Counted from the stretch's first letter, positions 23,843-32,633 are shown. The stretch is DNA of 64,000 nucleotides from Chitinophaga dinghuensis (GCF_003259435.1 NZ_QLMA01000002.1:124001-188000), one strand, 5' to 3'. Notes: generated by a model not told the origin, from the letters alone. Translations and numbers: made by a program.

Positions 23843-26274
23843 TGGCAAACACCCATACGCATACACATGTAGCTTGCTTCCATTGCGGAGAAGATTGCAA
23901 CGATCATCCGATTATGATGGCAGAGAAATCCTTCTGCTGCGAAGGATGTAAGCTCGTATATGAACTGCTTCATCAGCACAATCTATGCGAATATTACGAT
24001 CTGAACGCCAAGCCAGGCATCAATCAGCGTATAGTGGTGAGACAGGATAAATTCGCCTTCCTGGACGATGAAAAAATTCAGCAACACCTGATCCAGTTTC
24101 GCGACGAAGATCAAATACATATTACCCTTTATCTTCCGCAAATCCACTGTAGCTCTTGCTTGTGGCTTCTTGAAAATCTCCACAAACTGGAAACGGGCGT
24201 ACAACGTGTAACCGTCAACTTTACCAGAAAGGAAGCGAAGATTATTTATAATTATAGGGAGACAACATTACGCCGCGTTGCGGAAGTGCTCACCAGTATT
24301 GGATATGAGCCTTATATCAGCCTGAATGATATGAAAGAGAAGAAACCCCGCGTGCAACGCAAACTGGTGTATCAGTTGGGCGTGGCCGGTTTCTGCTTCG
24401 GTAATATTATGCTGCTGAGTTTCCCGGAATATTTTACAGGAAATAACCACTCCGATGCATCTATGAACCGCATGTTTCAATACATGAACCTGGTGCTGGC
24501 CCTGCCTGTATTCTTTTATAGTGCACAGGCATTCTATAAATCAGCATGGAGCGGACTCAAACATGGTTTTCTCAATATTGACGTGCCTATCGTGCTGGCC
24601 ATACTTGTCACTTTTATCCGCAGTCTGGCAGAAGTAGCTGCCGGCCATTCCGGATATTTCGACTCTATGACCGGCATCGTATTCTTTATGCTCATCGGTA
24701 GAGTTCTCCAGGAAAAAACATACCAGGGACTTTCCTTTGACCGCGATTACACGTCCTATTTTCCCATAGCCGTCAGCGTTATAAAAGACGGCAACGAAGT
24801 ACCTACAACTTTGCCTGATATCAAAACGAATGACACCCTGTTGATTCATCATCAGGAACTGATTCCGGCAGACGGTATTATTTCCCGCGGGTCCGCTCTG
24901 ATCGACTACAGCTTTGTAACTGGTGAAGCTGCGCCGGTAAAGAAATCCGTTGGTGAAATAGTATACGCCGGAGGCAGACAGGTGGGCGGGAATATCGAAA
25001 TTCTCACCATCAAAGAGGTAGCGCAAAGCTACCTCACCAGCCTCTGGAACCGCGATGAACTCAAAGACTCCGGCAAGCAGACAAATGTATCCTTTGTACA
25101 TCTGCTATCTCAATATTTTACCTGGGTAGTATTACTCATTGCTGTAATCACCGCCGCAGTATGGACTGTAAAAGATCCATCCCGTATATGGCCTTCCGTT
25201 ACTGCGATTCTGATTATTGCCTGTCCTTGTGCACTTTTGCTCGCGTCTTCCTTTACCAATGGTCACATACTTCGTATTCTCTCTCGTCATAAGTTATACC
25301 TGAGAAATGCGCAATCAATTGAGAATCTGGCTAATACCACCCATATCGTATTTGATAAAACAGGTACGTTGACAGGTAAAGCCGGCACCGAAGTACGTTT
25401 CTTCGGCGATCCGCTGACACCTACTCAGGAAATGAAGATTGGTAGTCTTGCCGCACAATCTTTACATCCCCTGAGTGCCGCTATCAGCAACTATTGTGGC
25501 GTTGCCAACAACTATGCGGTCCGCGATTTTCGGGAGTTTGAAGGGAAAGGTATCTGCGGTTGGATAGACGATCTGTTTATCCGCATGGGCAGTGCCGAGT
25601 TTATAGGTATTAAGCAGAAAACAGCCCAGGACGGAAGTACCGTGTTTATATCTATCAATGAAAAACCAATAGGATTATTTACCATCCGCAATGGTTATCG
25701 TCCTGGTATCCGGAGTATGCTGGAGCATGTACGCGATCACTACGATTTATCTGTTCTCTCTGGCGATAACACCCGTGAAGCAGGCAGTTTGCGAATACTC
25801 ATGGGCGCCAACGCCACCTTGCGCTTTGAACAAAAGCCAGCAGATAAACTGGACTATATTATTAAACTGCAAGGGAAAGGAGAGAAGGTATTAATGATTG
25901 GGGACGGACTCAATGATGCCGGCGCTCTGAAACAAAGTGATACCGGCATTTCTGTGGCAGAAAGCACCAATAATTTCACCCCTGCCAGCGATGGCATTAT
26001 TGAAGCAGAACAGTTAAAACTGCTACCATCCTTTATCCGCTTATGTAAATCCAACAGGCATATCGTTATTATCAGCTTCCTCATGTCGCTGGCATATAAT
26101 ATTACAGGCTTGTACTTTGCCGTGCAGGGAATGTTATCTCCATTAATTGCGGCCATCTTAATGCCGGCAAGTTCTATCAGTATTATTCTACTCACTTACA
26201 GCATGAGTGAACTGAGTGGTCGGAGGCTTGCTGCAAGTGCGACAACCGCAATCCCTGACAAAAATCATGTTTGA
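23842..26274 (+). CDS. ccoI: CcoI-type copper-translocating P-type ATPase
   Basis: An 810-residue P1B ATPase that exports copper for cbb3 oxidase maturation. The N-terminus has a His-rich start (MANTHTHTH) and a Cys-rich metal-binding domain ('CFHCGEDCNDHP', 'FCCEGCKLVYELL'), then a heavy-metal-associated domain with 'CSSCLWLLENL'. The translocation motif is Cys461-Pro-Cys463 ('IACPCALLLASS'), the phosphorylated Asp505 lies in 'FDKTGTLTGKAG', 'HPLSAAI' gives the HP motif, and 'GDGLNDAGALK' the hinge. About eight transmembrane helices. The last codons contain box A of the next promoter. Confidence 0.92.
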   Translation: MANTHTHTHVACFHCGEDCNDHPIMMAEKSFCCEGCKLVYELLHQHNLCEYYDLNAKPGINQRIVVRQDKFAFLDDEKIQQHLIQFRDEDQIHITLYLPQIHCSSCLWLLENLHKLETGVQRVTVNFTRKEAKIIYNYRETTLRRVAEVLTSIGYEPYISLNDMKEKKPRVQRKLVYQLGVAGFCFGNIMLLSFPEYFTGNNHSDASMNRMFQYMNLVLALPVFFYSAQAFYKSAWSGLKHGFLNIDVPIVLAILVTFIRSLAEVAAGHSGYFDSMTGIVFFMLIGRVLQEKTYQGLSFDRDYTSYFPIAVSVIKDGNEVPTTLPDIKTNDTLLIHHQELIPADGIISRGSALIDYSFVTGEAAPVKKSVGEIVYAGGRQVGGNIEILTIKEVAQSYLTSLWNRDELKDSGKQTNVSFVHLLSQYFTWVVLLIAVITAAVWTVKDPSRIWPSVTAILIIACPCALLLASSFTNGHILRILSRHKLYLRNAQSIENLANTTHIVFDKTGTLTGKAGTEVRFFGDPLTPTQEMKIGSLAAQSLHPLSAAISNYCGVANNYAVRDFREFEGKGICGWIDDLFIRMGSAEFIGIKQKTAQDGSTVFISINEKPIGLFTIRNGYRPGIRSMLEHVRDHYDLSVLSGDNTREAGSLRILMGANATLRFEQKPADKLDYIIKLQGKGEKVLMIGDGLNDAGALKQSDTGISVAESTNNFTPASDGIIEAEQLKLLPSFIRLCKSNRHIVIISFLMSLAYNITGLYFAVQGMLSPLIAAILMPASSISIILLTYSMSELSGRRLAASATTAIPDKNHV

Positions 26275-26320
26275 GATTGAGTAAAGTCATAGTACCCCGA
26301 AAAGACGGCCCTTACCTTTG
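26255..26320 (+). promoter_or_regulatory. Promoter with two tandem Fnr-type boxes for the ccoS-ccoNOQP genes
   Basis: Box A CTGACAAAAATCAT (26255-26268, inside the end of ccoI) and box B TTGAGTAAAGTCAT (26277-26290), then AGTACCCC and AAAAG, and the -7 element TACCTTTG at 26313-26320. Every spacing equals that at 23197-23262: 8 bp between boxes, 22 bp from box B to the -7 element. By eye 44 of 66 aligned bases are identical without gaps. Confidence 0.6.
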
Positions 26321-26352
26321 TACACGACACGAAACATATACATAGTAACAAC

Positions 26353-26440
26353 CTCAAAGCACTAGTATTAATGCCCGTATTGAAATGGGCCCCGCAAACT
26401 AACCGTTTGCGGGGCAACGGGTAACCCTTGCCGCTTTGAG
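26353..26440 (+). promoter_or_regulatory. Nested stem-loop leader before ccoS
   Basis: Three helices nest inside the leader of the second promoter. Outer: CTCAAAGC (26353-26360) with GCTTTGAG (26433-26440). Middle: TGCCCGT (26372-26378) with ACGGGTA (26417-26423), one G-U pair. Inner: a perfect 11-bp stem GCCCCGCAAAC (26389-26399) with GTTTGCGGGGC (26405-26415) and loop TAACC. No T run follows, so it is not a simple terminator. It ends 28 nt before the ccoS ATG. It could be a cis-regulatory RNA or an mRNA processing/stability element. Confidence 0.5.
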
Positions 26441-26468
26441 ACTACAGAAAACTAACAATACCATCGCT

Positions 26469-26627
26469 ATGGGCGTCATCATACTCTTGCTGGGAGCAAG
26501 TCTTACCGTTGCACTCGGATTCCTGGCCGCATTTATCTGGTCGGTAAAACATGGGCAGTTTGAAGATGATTTTTCACCTGCACATCGCATGCTATTTGAA
26601 GATAAAGTAGATAACAGTAAAGACTAA
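26469..26627 (+). CDS. ccoS: cbb3 oxidase assembly protein CcoS
   Basis: A 52-residue protein with one transmembrane helix (residues ~2-24, 'MGVIILLLGASLTVALGFLA') followed by 'FIWSVKHGQFEDDFSPAHRM' and 'LFEDK'. CcoS proteins typically start M(S/G)VI and continue with W-x-x-x-x-GQ-(F/Y)-(E/D)D, exactly as here. CcoS is required for inserting cofactors into cbb3 oxidase. I chose ATG 26469 since the upstream TTG 26436 lies in the leader hairpin. It is between ccoI and ccoN, the usual order. Confidence 0.88.
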   Translation: MGVIILLLGASLTVALGFLAAFIWSVKHGQFEDDFSPAHRMLFEDKVDNSKD

Positions 26628-26659
26628 ACGTAATTCCGCACTTCAATCCATCAATACTT

Positions 26660-28804
26660 ATGTCACTAGAAAAATTCTACTACGACAACCGAACGGTCAA
26701 ATGGTTTGCATACGCCTGTGTTTTCTGGGGGTTAATTGGCATGCTCGCTGGTCTGTATGCAGCTACAGAACTGGTGCTTCCGGCAATTAACGGAGGATTT
26801 GCACCTATTACATTCGGTCGTCTCCGACCTGTACATACCAACGCGGTGATTTTCGCCTTTGTTGGTAACGGTATTTTCATGGGAGTATATTATTCCCTGC
26901 AACGTCTGTGTAAAGCGAGAATGTTCAGCGATCTGCTGAGTAAAATCCATTTCTGGGGATGGCAGGCCATCATTGCTGGCGGCGCACTCACCTTGTTTCT
27001 GGGCTATACAACCGGTAAAGAATACGCCGAACTGGAATGGCCGTTCGATATCGCGATTACCCTGATCTGGGTGGTATTTGGGGCCAATATGCTGGGTACC
27101 ATTCTTAAAAGGAGAGAAGCGCATCTCTACGTAGCCATCTGGTTCTATATCGGTACCTGGGTAGCGATTGCGATGCTGCATATCATCAACTCTTTCGAAT
27201 TTCCACTGTCACTGTTCAAAAGTTATTCCTGGTATGCAGGCGTACAAGATGCATTGGTACAATGGTGGTATGGTCACAATGCAGTAGCATTTTTCCTGAC
27301 CACGCCATATCTCGGTCTGATGTACTACTTCGTTCCTAAAGCAGCGAACAGACCTGTATATTCTTACCGTTGGTCTATTATTCACTTCTGGTCACTGATC
27401 TTTATATATATCTGGGCTGGTCCTCACCACCTGCTGTATACTGCTTTGCCTGAATGGGCACAATCTCTCGGCACCGTATTCTCTATTATGCTGATTGCTC
27501 CATCATGGGGCGGTATGCTGAATGGTTTGCTGACCCTGCGTGGCGCATGGGACAGAGTTAGGGAAGACGCGATTCTGAAATTCTTCGTGGTTGCCCTCAC
27601 TTGCTACGGTATGGCCACTTTCGAAGGACCAATGCTCTCTCTTAAAAATGTGAACGCCATCAGTCACTATACCGACTGGACCATTGCCCACGTACACGTA
27701 GGCGCACTGGGCTGGAACGGATTCCTCACATTCGGTATTCTGTACTGGCTGATTCCAAGATTATTCTCTACTGAACTGTATAGCCGCAAATGGGCAAATA
27801 CACACTTCTGGATTGGTACGCTCGGTATTATCTTCTATGTTATTCCACTGTACTGGGCTGCATTTACCCAAAGCATGATGTGGAAACAGTTTACAGAAGA
27901 CGGCACGCTGAAATATCAGTTCCTGGAAACAGTAACTGCCATCATTCCCATGTACGCGCTGCGTGCAGTAGGAGGGCTCCTCTATGTAAGCGGTCTGGTA
28001 CTGATGATGGTCAATCTTACCAAAACTATCCGCAAAGGAAAATTTGTTGCCAATGAAGCAGCAGAAGCAGCACCACTGCCTAAAGTAATCACTACTCATG
28101 GTAAATCCCACTGGCATAACTGGATCGAACGCAGACCTATTCAGCTCGTTGTATTCAGTTTGATTGTGGTAGGTATCGGCGGTATGCTGGAAATGGTACC
28201 AACCTTCCTTGTGAAAAGCAATATTCCAACTATCACCAGTGTAAAACCCTACACACCATTAGAATTACATGGCCGAGATATCTATCTGAGAGAAGGCTGT
28301 TATACCTGTCACTCTCAGATGATCCGTCCATTCCGTGATGAGGTTGCCCGCTACGGCGAATACTCTAAAGCTGGTGAGTTTGTATACGATCATCCTTTCC
28401 AATGGGGTTCTAAACGTACCGGTCCGGATCTGGCGAGAATCGGAGGTAAATATCCTGACTCCTGGCACTTCAACCACATGTTCGATCCAACGTCTATGTC
28501 GCCAGGATCTATCATGCCATCTTATCCATGGCTGTTTGAAGACAGGATCGACAAAGCTAAAACACCAGCTATGATCAGCGTCATGCGCAAGCTCGGCGTT
28601 CCTTATCCGGATGGATACGAAGTTAAAGCAAACGCAGACCTCGAAGCACAAGCCGATCAAATCGTAGCCAATCTGAAACAGGATAAGCTGCCTATCGGAA
28701 AAGACAGAGAAATCGTGGCACTGATTGCATATCTGCAACGTATGGGTAAAGATATTAAGTCGGCCCCCAAACCAGTGGCATCAACAGAAAAAACAGACTT
28801 CTAA
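26660..28804 (+). CDS. ccoNO: cbb3-type cytochrome c oxidase, fused subunits I and II (CcoN-CcoO)
   Basis: A 714-residue fusion. Residues ~1-470 are CcoN: twelve transmembrane helices and the haem/copper ligands in 'RLRPVHTNAVIFAF', 'WWYGHNAVAFFLT', 'YIWAGPHHLLYTA' and 'TIAHVHVGALGWNG'. From ~500 the CcoO part begins with a membrane helix, then 'YLREGCYTCHSQMIRPFRDE' with haem c bound at Cys547, Cys550 and His551. 'GPDLARIGGKYPDSWHFNHM' and 'SIMPSYPWLF' (Met ligand) follow. The enzyme reduces oxygen to water with high affinity and pumps protons. The fused form is common in Bacteroidota. ccoQ follows by 12 bp. Confidence 0.95.
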   Translation: MSLEKFYYDNRTVKWFAYACVFWGLIGMLAGLYAATELVLPAINGGFAPITFGRLRPVHTNAVIFAFVGNGIFMGVYYSLQRLCKARMFSDLLSKIHFWGWQAIIAGGALTLFLGYTTGKEYAELEWPFDIAITLIWVVFGANMLGTILKRREAHLYVAIWFYIGTWVAIAMLHIINSFEFPLSLFKSYSWYAGVQDALVQWWYGHNAVAFFLTTPYLGLMYYFVPKAANRPVYSYRWSIIHFWSLIFIYIWAGPHHLLYTALPEWAQSLGTVFSIMLIAPSWGGMLNGLLTLRGAWDRVREDAILKFFVVALTCYGMATFEGPMLSLKNVNAISHYTDWTIAHVHVGALGWNGFLTFGILYWLIPRLFSTELYSRKWANTHFWIGTLGIIFYVIPLYWAAFTQSMMWKQFTEDGTLKYQFLETVTAIIPMYALRAVGGLLYVSGLVLMMVNLTKTIRKGKFVANEAAEAAPLPKVITTHGKSHWHNWIERRPIQLVVFSLIVVGIGGMLEMVPTFLVKSNIPTITSVKPYTPLELHGRDIYLREGCYTCHSQMIRPFRDEVARYGEYSKAGEFVYDHPFQWGSKRTGPDLARIGGKYPDSWHFNHMFDPTSMSPGSIMPSYPWLFEDRIDKAKTPAMISVMRKLGVPYPDGYEVKANADLEAQADQIVANLKQDKLPIGKDREIVALIAYLQRMGKDIKSAPKPVASTEKTDF

Positions 28805-28816
28805 AAACATCAGATC

Positions 28817-28987
28817 ATGAAATTCATCAACTATCTGCAGTCAATCACCGGGATTAGTATTTATCCGCTTGCATCCCTGTTGATATTCTCCATATTCTTT
28901 GTAGTGGCTGCCTGGCTGGCATTCAGTGCCGATAAGCGGATGATAGATCATGTAAGTCGTATACCACTGGACCAAGAAGAAAAATAA
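28817..28987 (+). CDS. ccoQ: CcoQ-like small oxidase subunit
   Basis: A 56-residue protein with a single transmembrane helix around residues 15-36 ('YPLASLLIFSIFFVVAAWLA') followed by a short charged tail 'FSADKRMIDHVSRIP'. The position between ccoNO and ccoP, with 12- and 5-bp gaps, and the typical length and topology support CcoQ (FixQ), which stabilises the cbb3 complex. Sequence similarity in this family is low, so the call rests mainly on context. Confidence 0.85.
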   Translation: MKFINYLQSITGISIYPLASLLIFSIFFVVAAWLAFSADKRMIDHVSRIPLDQEEK

Positions 28988-28992
28988 CATTT

Positions 28993-30057
28993 ATGAACAT
29001 CAGATCACTCATCATATTCGGAGCAGGTACGCTAATCAGCGTGCCTGCCATGGCCGACGGGAAGCCGCAACCGTCAGAACTTTCAGACCCTGTTGCCCTG
29101 GTATTGATCACTGTATGCGCTGGTTTGCTGATCGCCATCGCCGTATTAGGCAATGCCGTTATGGGGGCAATGGAAATCTACAGGGAAAGAATGAAGAAGG
29201 ATGCCGGGAAGGCTGTTATCACTATAGGAATCATTATGCTGTCTATGCTGAGCGCCGGCAAAGCATCTGCAGCTGATGCCCTGGTGGAAACAGCCACCAA
29301 CGGTCTCCTGTCTAAAACATCCCTCTGGGTATTGGTATCTGTCATCCTCCTCGAAATCCTGGTGATCATCAGTTTACTGATTACACTGAAAATACTGGTA
29401 GGAATTAAACGCAAACCCAAACCTGCAAAAGAAGCCGTTCCAGGAAAACCTCGCGTCAACTGGTTCGAAAAACTCAATAAAACCAAAACGCTGGATGCTG
29501 CCTCCGAAGAAGAGGAAGATATGGGTCACGACTATGATGGTATCCGTGAGCTGAACAATCCAACTCCTCCATGGTGGAAATGGGGCTTCTATTTCAGTAT
29601 GGCCTTCGCCGTAGTCTATCTCTGGAGAGGCTACGTCTCCGAAACCGCTCCTACACAAATCGAAGAACTAGCCATGGCAGAAGAAAAAGCCGCCGCCGCT
29701 AAAGCTGAGTTCATGAAAAATGCCGCCAACAATGTGGATGAAAATACCGTGAAAGAACTCACCAATGCCGATGACCTGGCCGGCGGACAGAAACTGTTCA
29801 TCAGCAACTGCGCCCCTTGCCACGGCCCGCAAGGACAAGGCGTGGTAGGTCCTAACCTCACTGACGACTACTGGCTGCATGGCGGTAAAATCAATGACGT
29901 CTTTAAAACCATCAAATACGGCGTGCCGGATAAAGGAATGAAAGCATGGCAGGAAGATTTCTCACCACGACAAATAGCGCTCCTCGCCAGCTTCATCAAA
30001 TCCATACATAATACCAACCCTCCCAATCCAAAAGCGCCTCAAGGAGAAAAAGAATAG
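28993..30057 (+). CDS. ccoP: cbb3 oxidase subunit III (CcoP), single-haem form
   Basis: A 354-residue membrane-anchored cytochrome c. Helices lie near residues 1-20 (possibly a signal peptide), 32-55, 75-90, 112-135 and 197-215. The last part is one cytochrome c domain with Cys273-x-x-Cys276-His277 ('NCAPCHGPQGQGVVGPNL') and 'YGVPDKGMKAWQ' carrying the Met ligand. Proteobacterial CcoP normally has two haem c groups; only one CxxCH is present here. The phrase 'DYDGIRELNNPTPPWWKWGF' before the last helix is the classic CcoP signature. It delivers electrons to CcoO/CcoN. Confidence 0.93.
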   Translation: MNIRSLIIFGAGTLISVPAMADGKPQPSELSDPVALVLITVCAGLLIAIAVLGNAVMGAMEIYRERMKKDAGKAVITIGIIMLSMLSAGKASAADALVETATNGLLSKTSLWVLVSVILLEILVIISLLITLKILVGIKRKPKPAKEAVPGKPRVNWFEKLNKTKTLDAASEEEEDMGHDYDGIRELNNPTPPWWKWGFYFSMAFAVVYLWRGYVSETAPTQIEELAMAEEKAAAAKAEFMKNAANNVDENTVKELTNADDLAGGQKLFISNCAPCHGPQGQGVVGPNLTDDYWLHGGKINDVFKTIKYGVPDKGMKAWQEDFSPRQIALLASFIKSIHNTNPPNPKAPQGEKE

Positions 30058-30060
30058 CAA

Positions 30061-31449
30061 ATGGAAGACAGTACGACATTCAGAGATAGTATAGCCACAG
30101 TTGATAAACAAGGAAAACGCAAGTGGATATTCGCAAAACAGCCCAATGGCCGCTTTTATAATATCCGTACCATTCTCAGCATTTTCTATTTCATTGCATT
30201 TTTCAGCCTGCCGTTTATTTCCATAAATGGCAGGCCCTTGTTTATGTTGAATGTACTCGAAGGAAAGTTTATTCTCTTCGGCGCCATCTTCTGGCCGCAG
30301 GACTTCTTCATCTTCGGCTTGGCCATGCTGGCATTTGTACTCTTCATCGTGCTGTTTACAATGGCTTTCGGCCGACTCTTCTGCGGATGGGCCTGTCCAC
30401 AAACCATCTTCATGGAGATGCTCTTCAGAAGAATAGAATATTGGATAGAAGGAGATGCCGCCGCCCAGCAAATGCTGGCCAACGCACCATGGACAGCCAA
30501 TAAAATCCTTCGTAAAACAGCCAAACATATACTGTTTTATGGACTGTCTTTCATTATCGCAAATATGTTCCTCGCCTATATCATCGGCGCAAAGGAACTT
30601 GAGAAAATAATTACGGAACCATTCGAGGCACATATGGGCGGCTTTATCGCCATCCTCATCTTCTCCGGCGTGTTCTATGGCGTATACGCCTTCATGCGGG
30701 AACAAGTATGCACCATCATTTGCCCTTATGGCCGTTTACAAGGCGTTTTGCTGGATAAAAACTCCGTCCTGGTAGCCTACGACTACAACAGGGGAGAACC
30801 ACGCGGAAAATACCGCAAAAACGGAGACCATGCGGAAGGTGATTGTATAGACTGCAATCAGTGTGTGAAGGTATGTCCCACGGGGATAGATATACGGAAC
30901 GGTACCCAACTGGAATGCGTGAACTGTACCGCCTGTATCGATGCATGCGATTTTATGATGGAGAAAATCGGGCGCCCCCGTGGGCTTATCCGTTATGCTT
31001 CCGAAAACGGTATCGCCAACAAACAAAAACTCAGGTTTACACCCAGACTCAAAATATACAGTACCCTGCTGGTAATCATTCTTGGCGCCATCACCTTCAT
31101 GCTGACCAGCCGTAAACCAGTTACAGGTACTGTTATCAGAACAGCAGGTATGCTCTACCAGGAAAGAGGAACAGACAGTATCTCCAACCTGTACCGCATC
31201 AAATTGATAAACAAAACCTCCGCAGCAATTCCGCTGCAGCTTAAACTGGAAGATAAACCTGGCCTCATCGAAATGATTGGCAAAACAGATATCACCGTTA
31301 AAGCAGAAGGACAAGGAGAAGGAACTTTCTTCATCGTATTGCCGAGAACAGCAGTCAATGGCAGAAAATCCAAACTGAGTATCGGATTGTACCAACAAAA
31401 TGTAAAAATCGCCACCATCAATACCACCTTTTCAGGACCAATGGAATAG
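30061..31449 (+). CDS. ccoG: CcoG-type ferredoxin-like membrane protein
   Basis: A 462-residue membrane protein. Helices flank 'GRLFCGWACPQTIFMEMLFR', and two ferredoxin-type clusters lie at residues ~262-300: 'CIDCNQCVKVCPTGIDIRNG' and 'CVNCTACIDACD'. The C-terminal ~110 residues form an Ig-like periplasmic domain. CcoG (RdxA/FixG) is a cupric reductase linked to copper delivery for cbb3 oxidase. It starts 3 bp after ccoP. Length and domain order are normal for the family. Confidence 0.93.
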   Translation: MEDSTTFRDSIATVDKQGKRKWIFAKQPNGRFYNIRTILSIFYFIAFFSLPFISINGRPLFMLNVLEGKFILFGAIFWPQDFFIFGLAMLAFVLFIVLFTMAFGRLFCGWACPQTIFMEMLFRRIEYWIEGDAAAQQMLANAPWTANKILRKTAKHILFYGLSFIIANMFLAYIIGAKELEKIITEPFEAHMGGFIAILIFSGVFYGVYAFMREQVCTIICPYGRLQGVLLDKNSVLVAYDYNRGEPRGKYRKNGDHAEGDCIDCNQCVKVCPTGIDIRNGTQLECVNCTACIDACDFMMEKIGRPRGLIRYASENGIANKQKLRFTPRLKIYSTLLVIILGAITFMLTSRKPVTGTVIRTAGMLYQERGTDSISNLYRIKLINKTSAAIPLQLKLEDKPGLIEMIGKTDITVKAEGQGEGTFFIVLPRTAVNGRKSKLSIGLYQQNVKIATINTTFSGPME

Positions 31450-31480
31450 TAGTTATTGTACACAAATTCAATTAATTATC

Positions 31481-31918
31481 ATGAACTGGGGACATAAAAT
31501 CATACTCGTATTCGTCATCTTCGCCGCCGGGATTCTTACCCTGGTGACAAGAAGCATGCGCACCAAAATTGATATGGTGACGAAAGATTATTACAGCGAA
31601 GAACTTAAATACCAGGAAGTAATTGAAGGCAGAAACAATGCAAACGCATTATCTGCCCCCGTGGAAGTTTCACAACCAGCAGAAACAGTGAATATCTCTA
31701 TGCCACATGAACTGATCGGACAAACCCTCAATGGTACAATTACCTTTTACCGTCCATCTGATTCAGGCAAAGATTTCGAAGTACCACTTCAACCAGATAA
31801 TTCTGGTAATCAAACAGTTGGAAGAGACAAGTTCGTGCGTGGCAATTACCGGGTGAAAATCCGCTGGGAAATGAACAACAAACCTTATTACCAGGAACAG
31901 GTATTACATATCAACTAA
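31481..31918 (+). CDS. ccoH: FixH/CcoH-family oxidase assembly protein
   Basis: A 145-residue protein with one N-terminal helix (residues ~5-25) then 'SMRTKIDMVTKDYYSEELKY', the FixH signature around the phrase VTKDYYxxELKYQ. The remaining ~90 residues are a periplasmic beta domain. FixH/CcoH associates with cbb3 oxidase during assembly. It is 31 bp after ccoG and 4 bp before the next gene. Confidence 0.88.
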   Translation: MNWGHKIILVFVIFAAGILTLVTRSMRTKIDMVTKDYYSEELKYQEVIEGRNNANALSAPVEVSQPAETVNISMPHELIGQTLNGTITFYRPSDSGKDFEVPLQPDNSGNQTVGRDKFVRGNYRVKIRWEMNNKPYYQEQVLHIN

Positions 31919-31922
31919 CAAC

Positions 31923-32633
31923 ATGTTTACACTCACTGCTTTTTTAATCGGCTTTGCAGGCAGTTTTCACTGCGTGGGAATGTGTGGGCCCATCGCTCTC
32001 ACCTTACCGGTAAGACACCTGGAAGGCGGCCGAAAAATGGCAGGAATACTGTTGTATAATGCCGGAAGAATCAGCACCTACGCATTACTTGGAGGGCTTT
32101 TTGGCTGGATGGGAAAACAGGTGGTTATGGCCGGCTTTCAACAGTGGCTGTCTGTCACCATGGGACTATTGCTGTTAACCGCTGTATTGCTCAATTATAT
32201 CGCGGGGAGCAGCAAACTACGTGTAACCATGCCCGGCATTATCACTGGAAAAATAAAGGCGGAATTAGGCCGCTTATTGGCAGCACAGCGTTTTCGTACG
32301 CTCTATGCCATCGGAATACTGAATGGTTTGTTACCCTGCGGGTTGGTATATATGGGAATTGCCGGCGCTACGTCTACGGGCACTGTAGAAAAAGGAATGC
32401 TATTCATGACAGCATTCGGCGCCGGCACGCTCCCTGCCATGACGGCGGCAGCTTGGTTCGGACATCTGCTTAGTATTCCTGTTCGTAATAAGATCCGCAA
32501 AGCAGTGCCCTTCATGATTGCAGTCATGGGTATACTCCTGATCATGCGCGGCATGAATCTCGGTATCCCTTATATCAGTCCCGTTCTCAGCAATACGCCA
32601 GACAAGACCTACATACACTGTCATAAACCATAA
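31923..32633 (+). CDS. TauE/SafE-like (UreH_2) polytopic membrane protein of the cbb3 locus
   Basis: A 236-residue protein with about six transmembrane helices. Cys-containing motifs 'SFHCVGMCGPIAL' near residue 15 and 'GLLPCGLVYMGIAGA' near residue 135 are pseudo-symmetric, and 'YNAGRISTYALLGGLFGW' is characteristic of the UreH_2/sulfite-exporter-like family. Relatives commonly sit next to cbb3 genes and are suspected of metal or redox transport for oxidase maturation, but the substrate is not established. The C-terminus ends HCHKP, possibly metal binding. It is packed 5 bp before hemN. Confidence 0.8.
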   Translation: MFTLTAFLIGFAGSFHCVGMCGPIALTLPVRHLEGGRKMAGILLYNAGRISTYALLGGLFGWMGKQVVMAGFQQWLSVTMGLLLLTAVLLNYIAGSSKLRVTMPGIITGKIKAELGRLLAAQRFRTLYAIGILNGLLPCGLVYMGIAGATSTGTVEKGMLFMTAFGAGTLPAMTAAAWFGHLLSIPVRNKIRKAVPFMIAVMGILLIMRGMNLGIPYISPVLSNTPDKTYIHCHKP

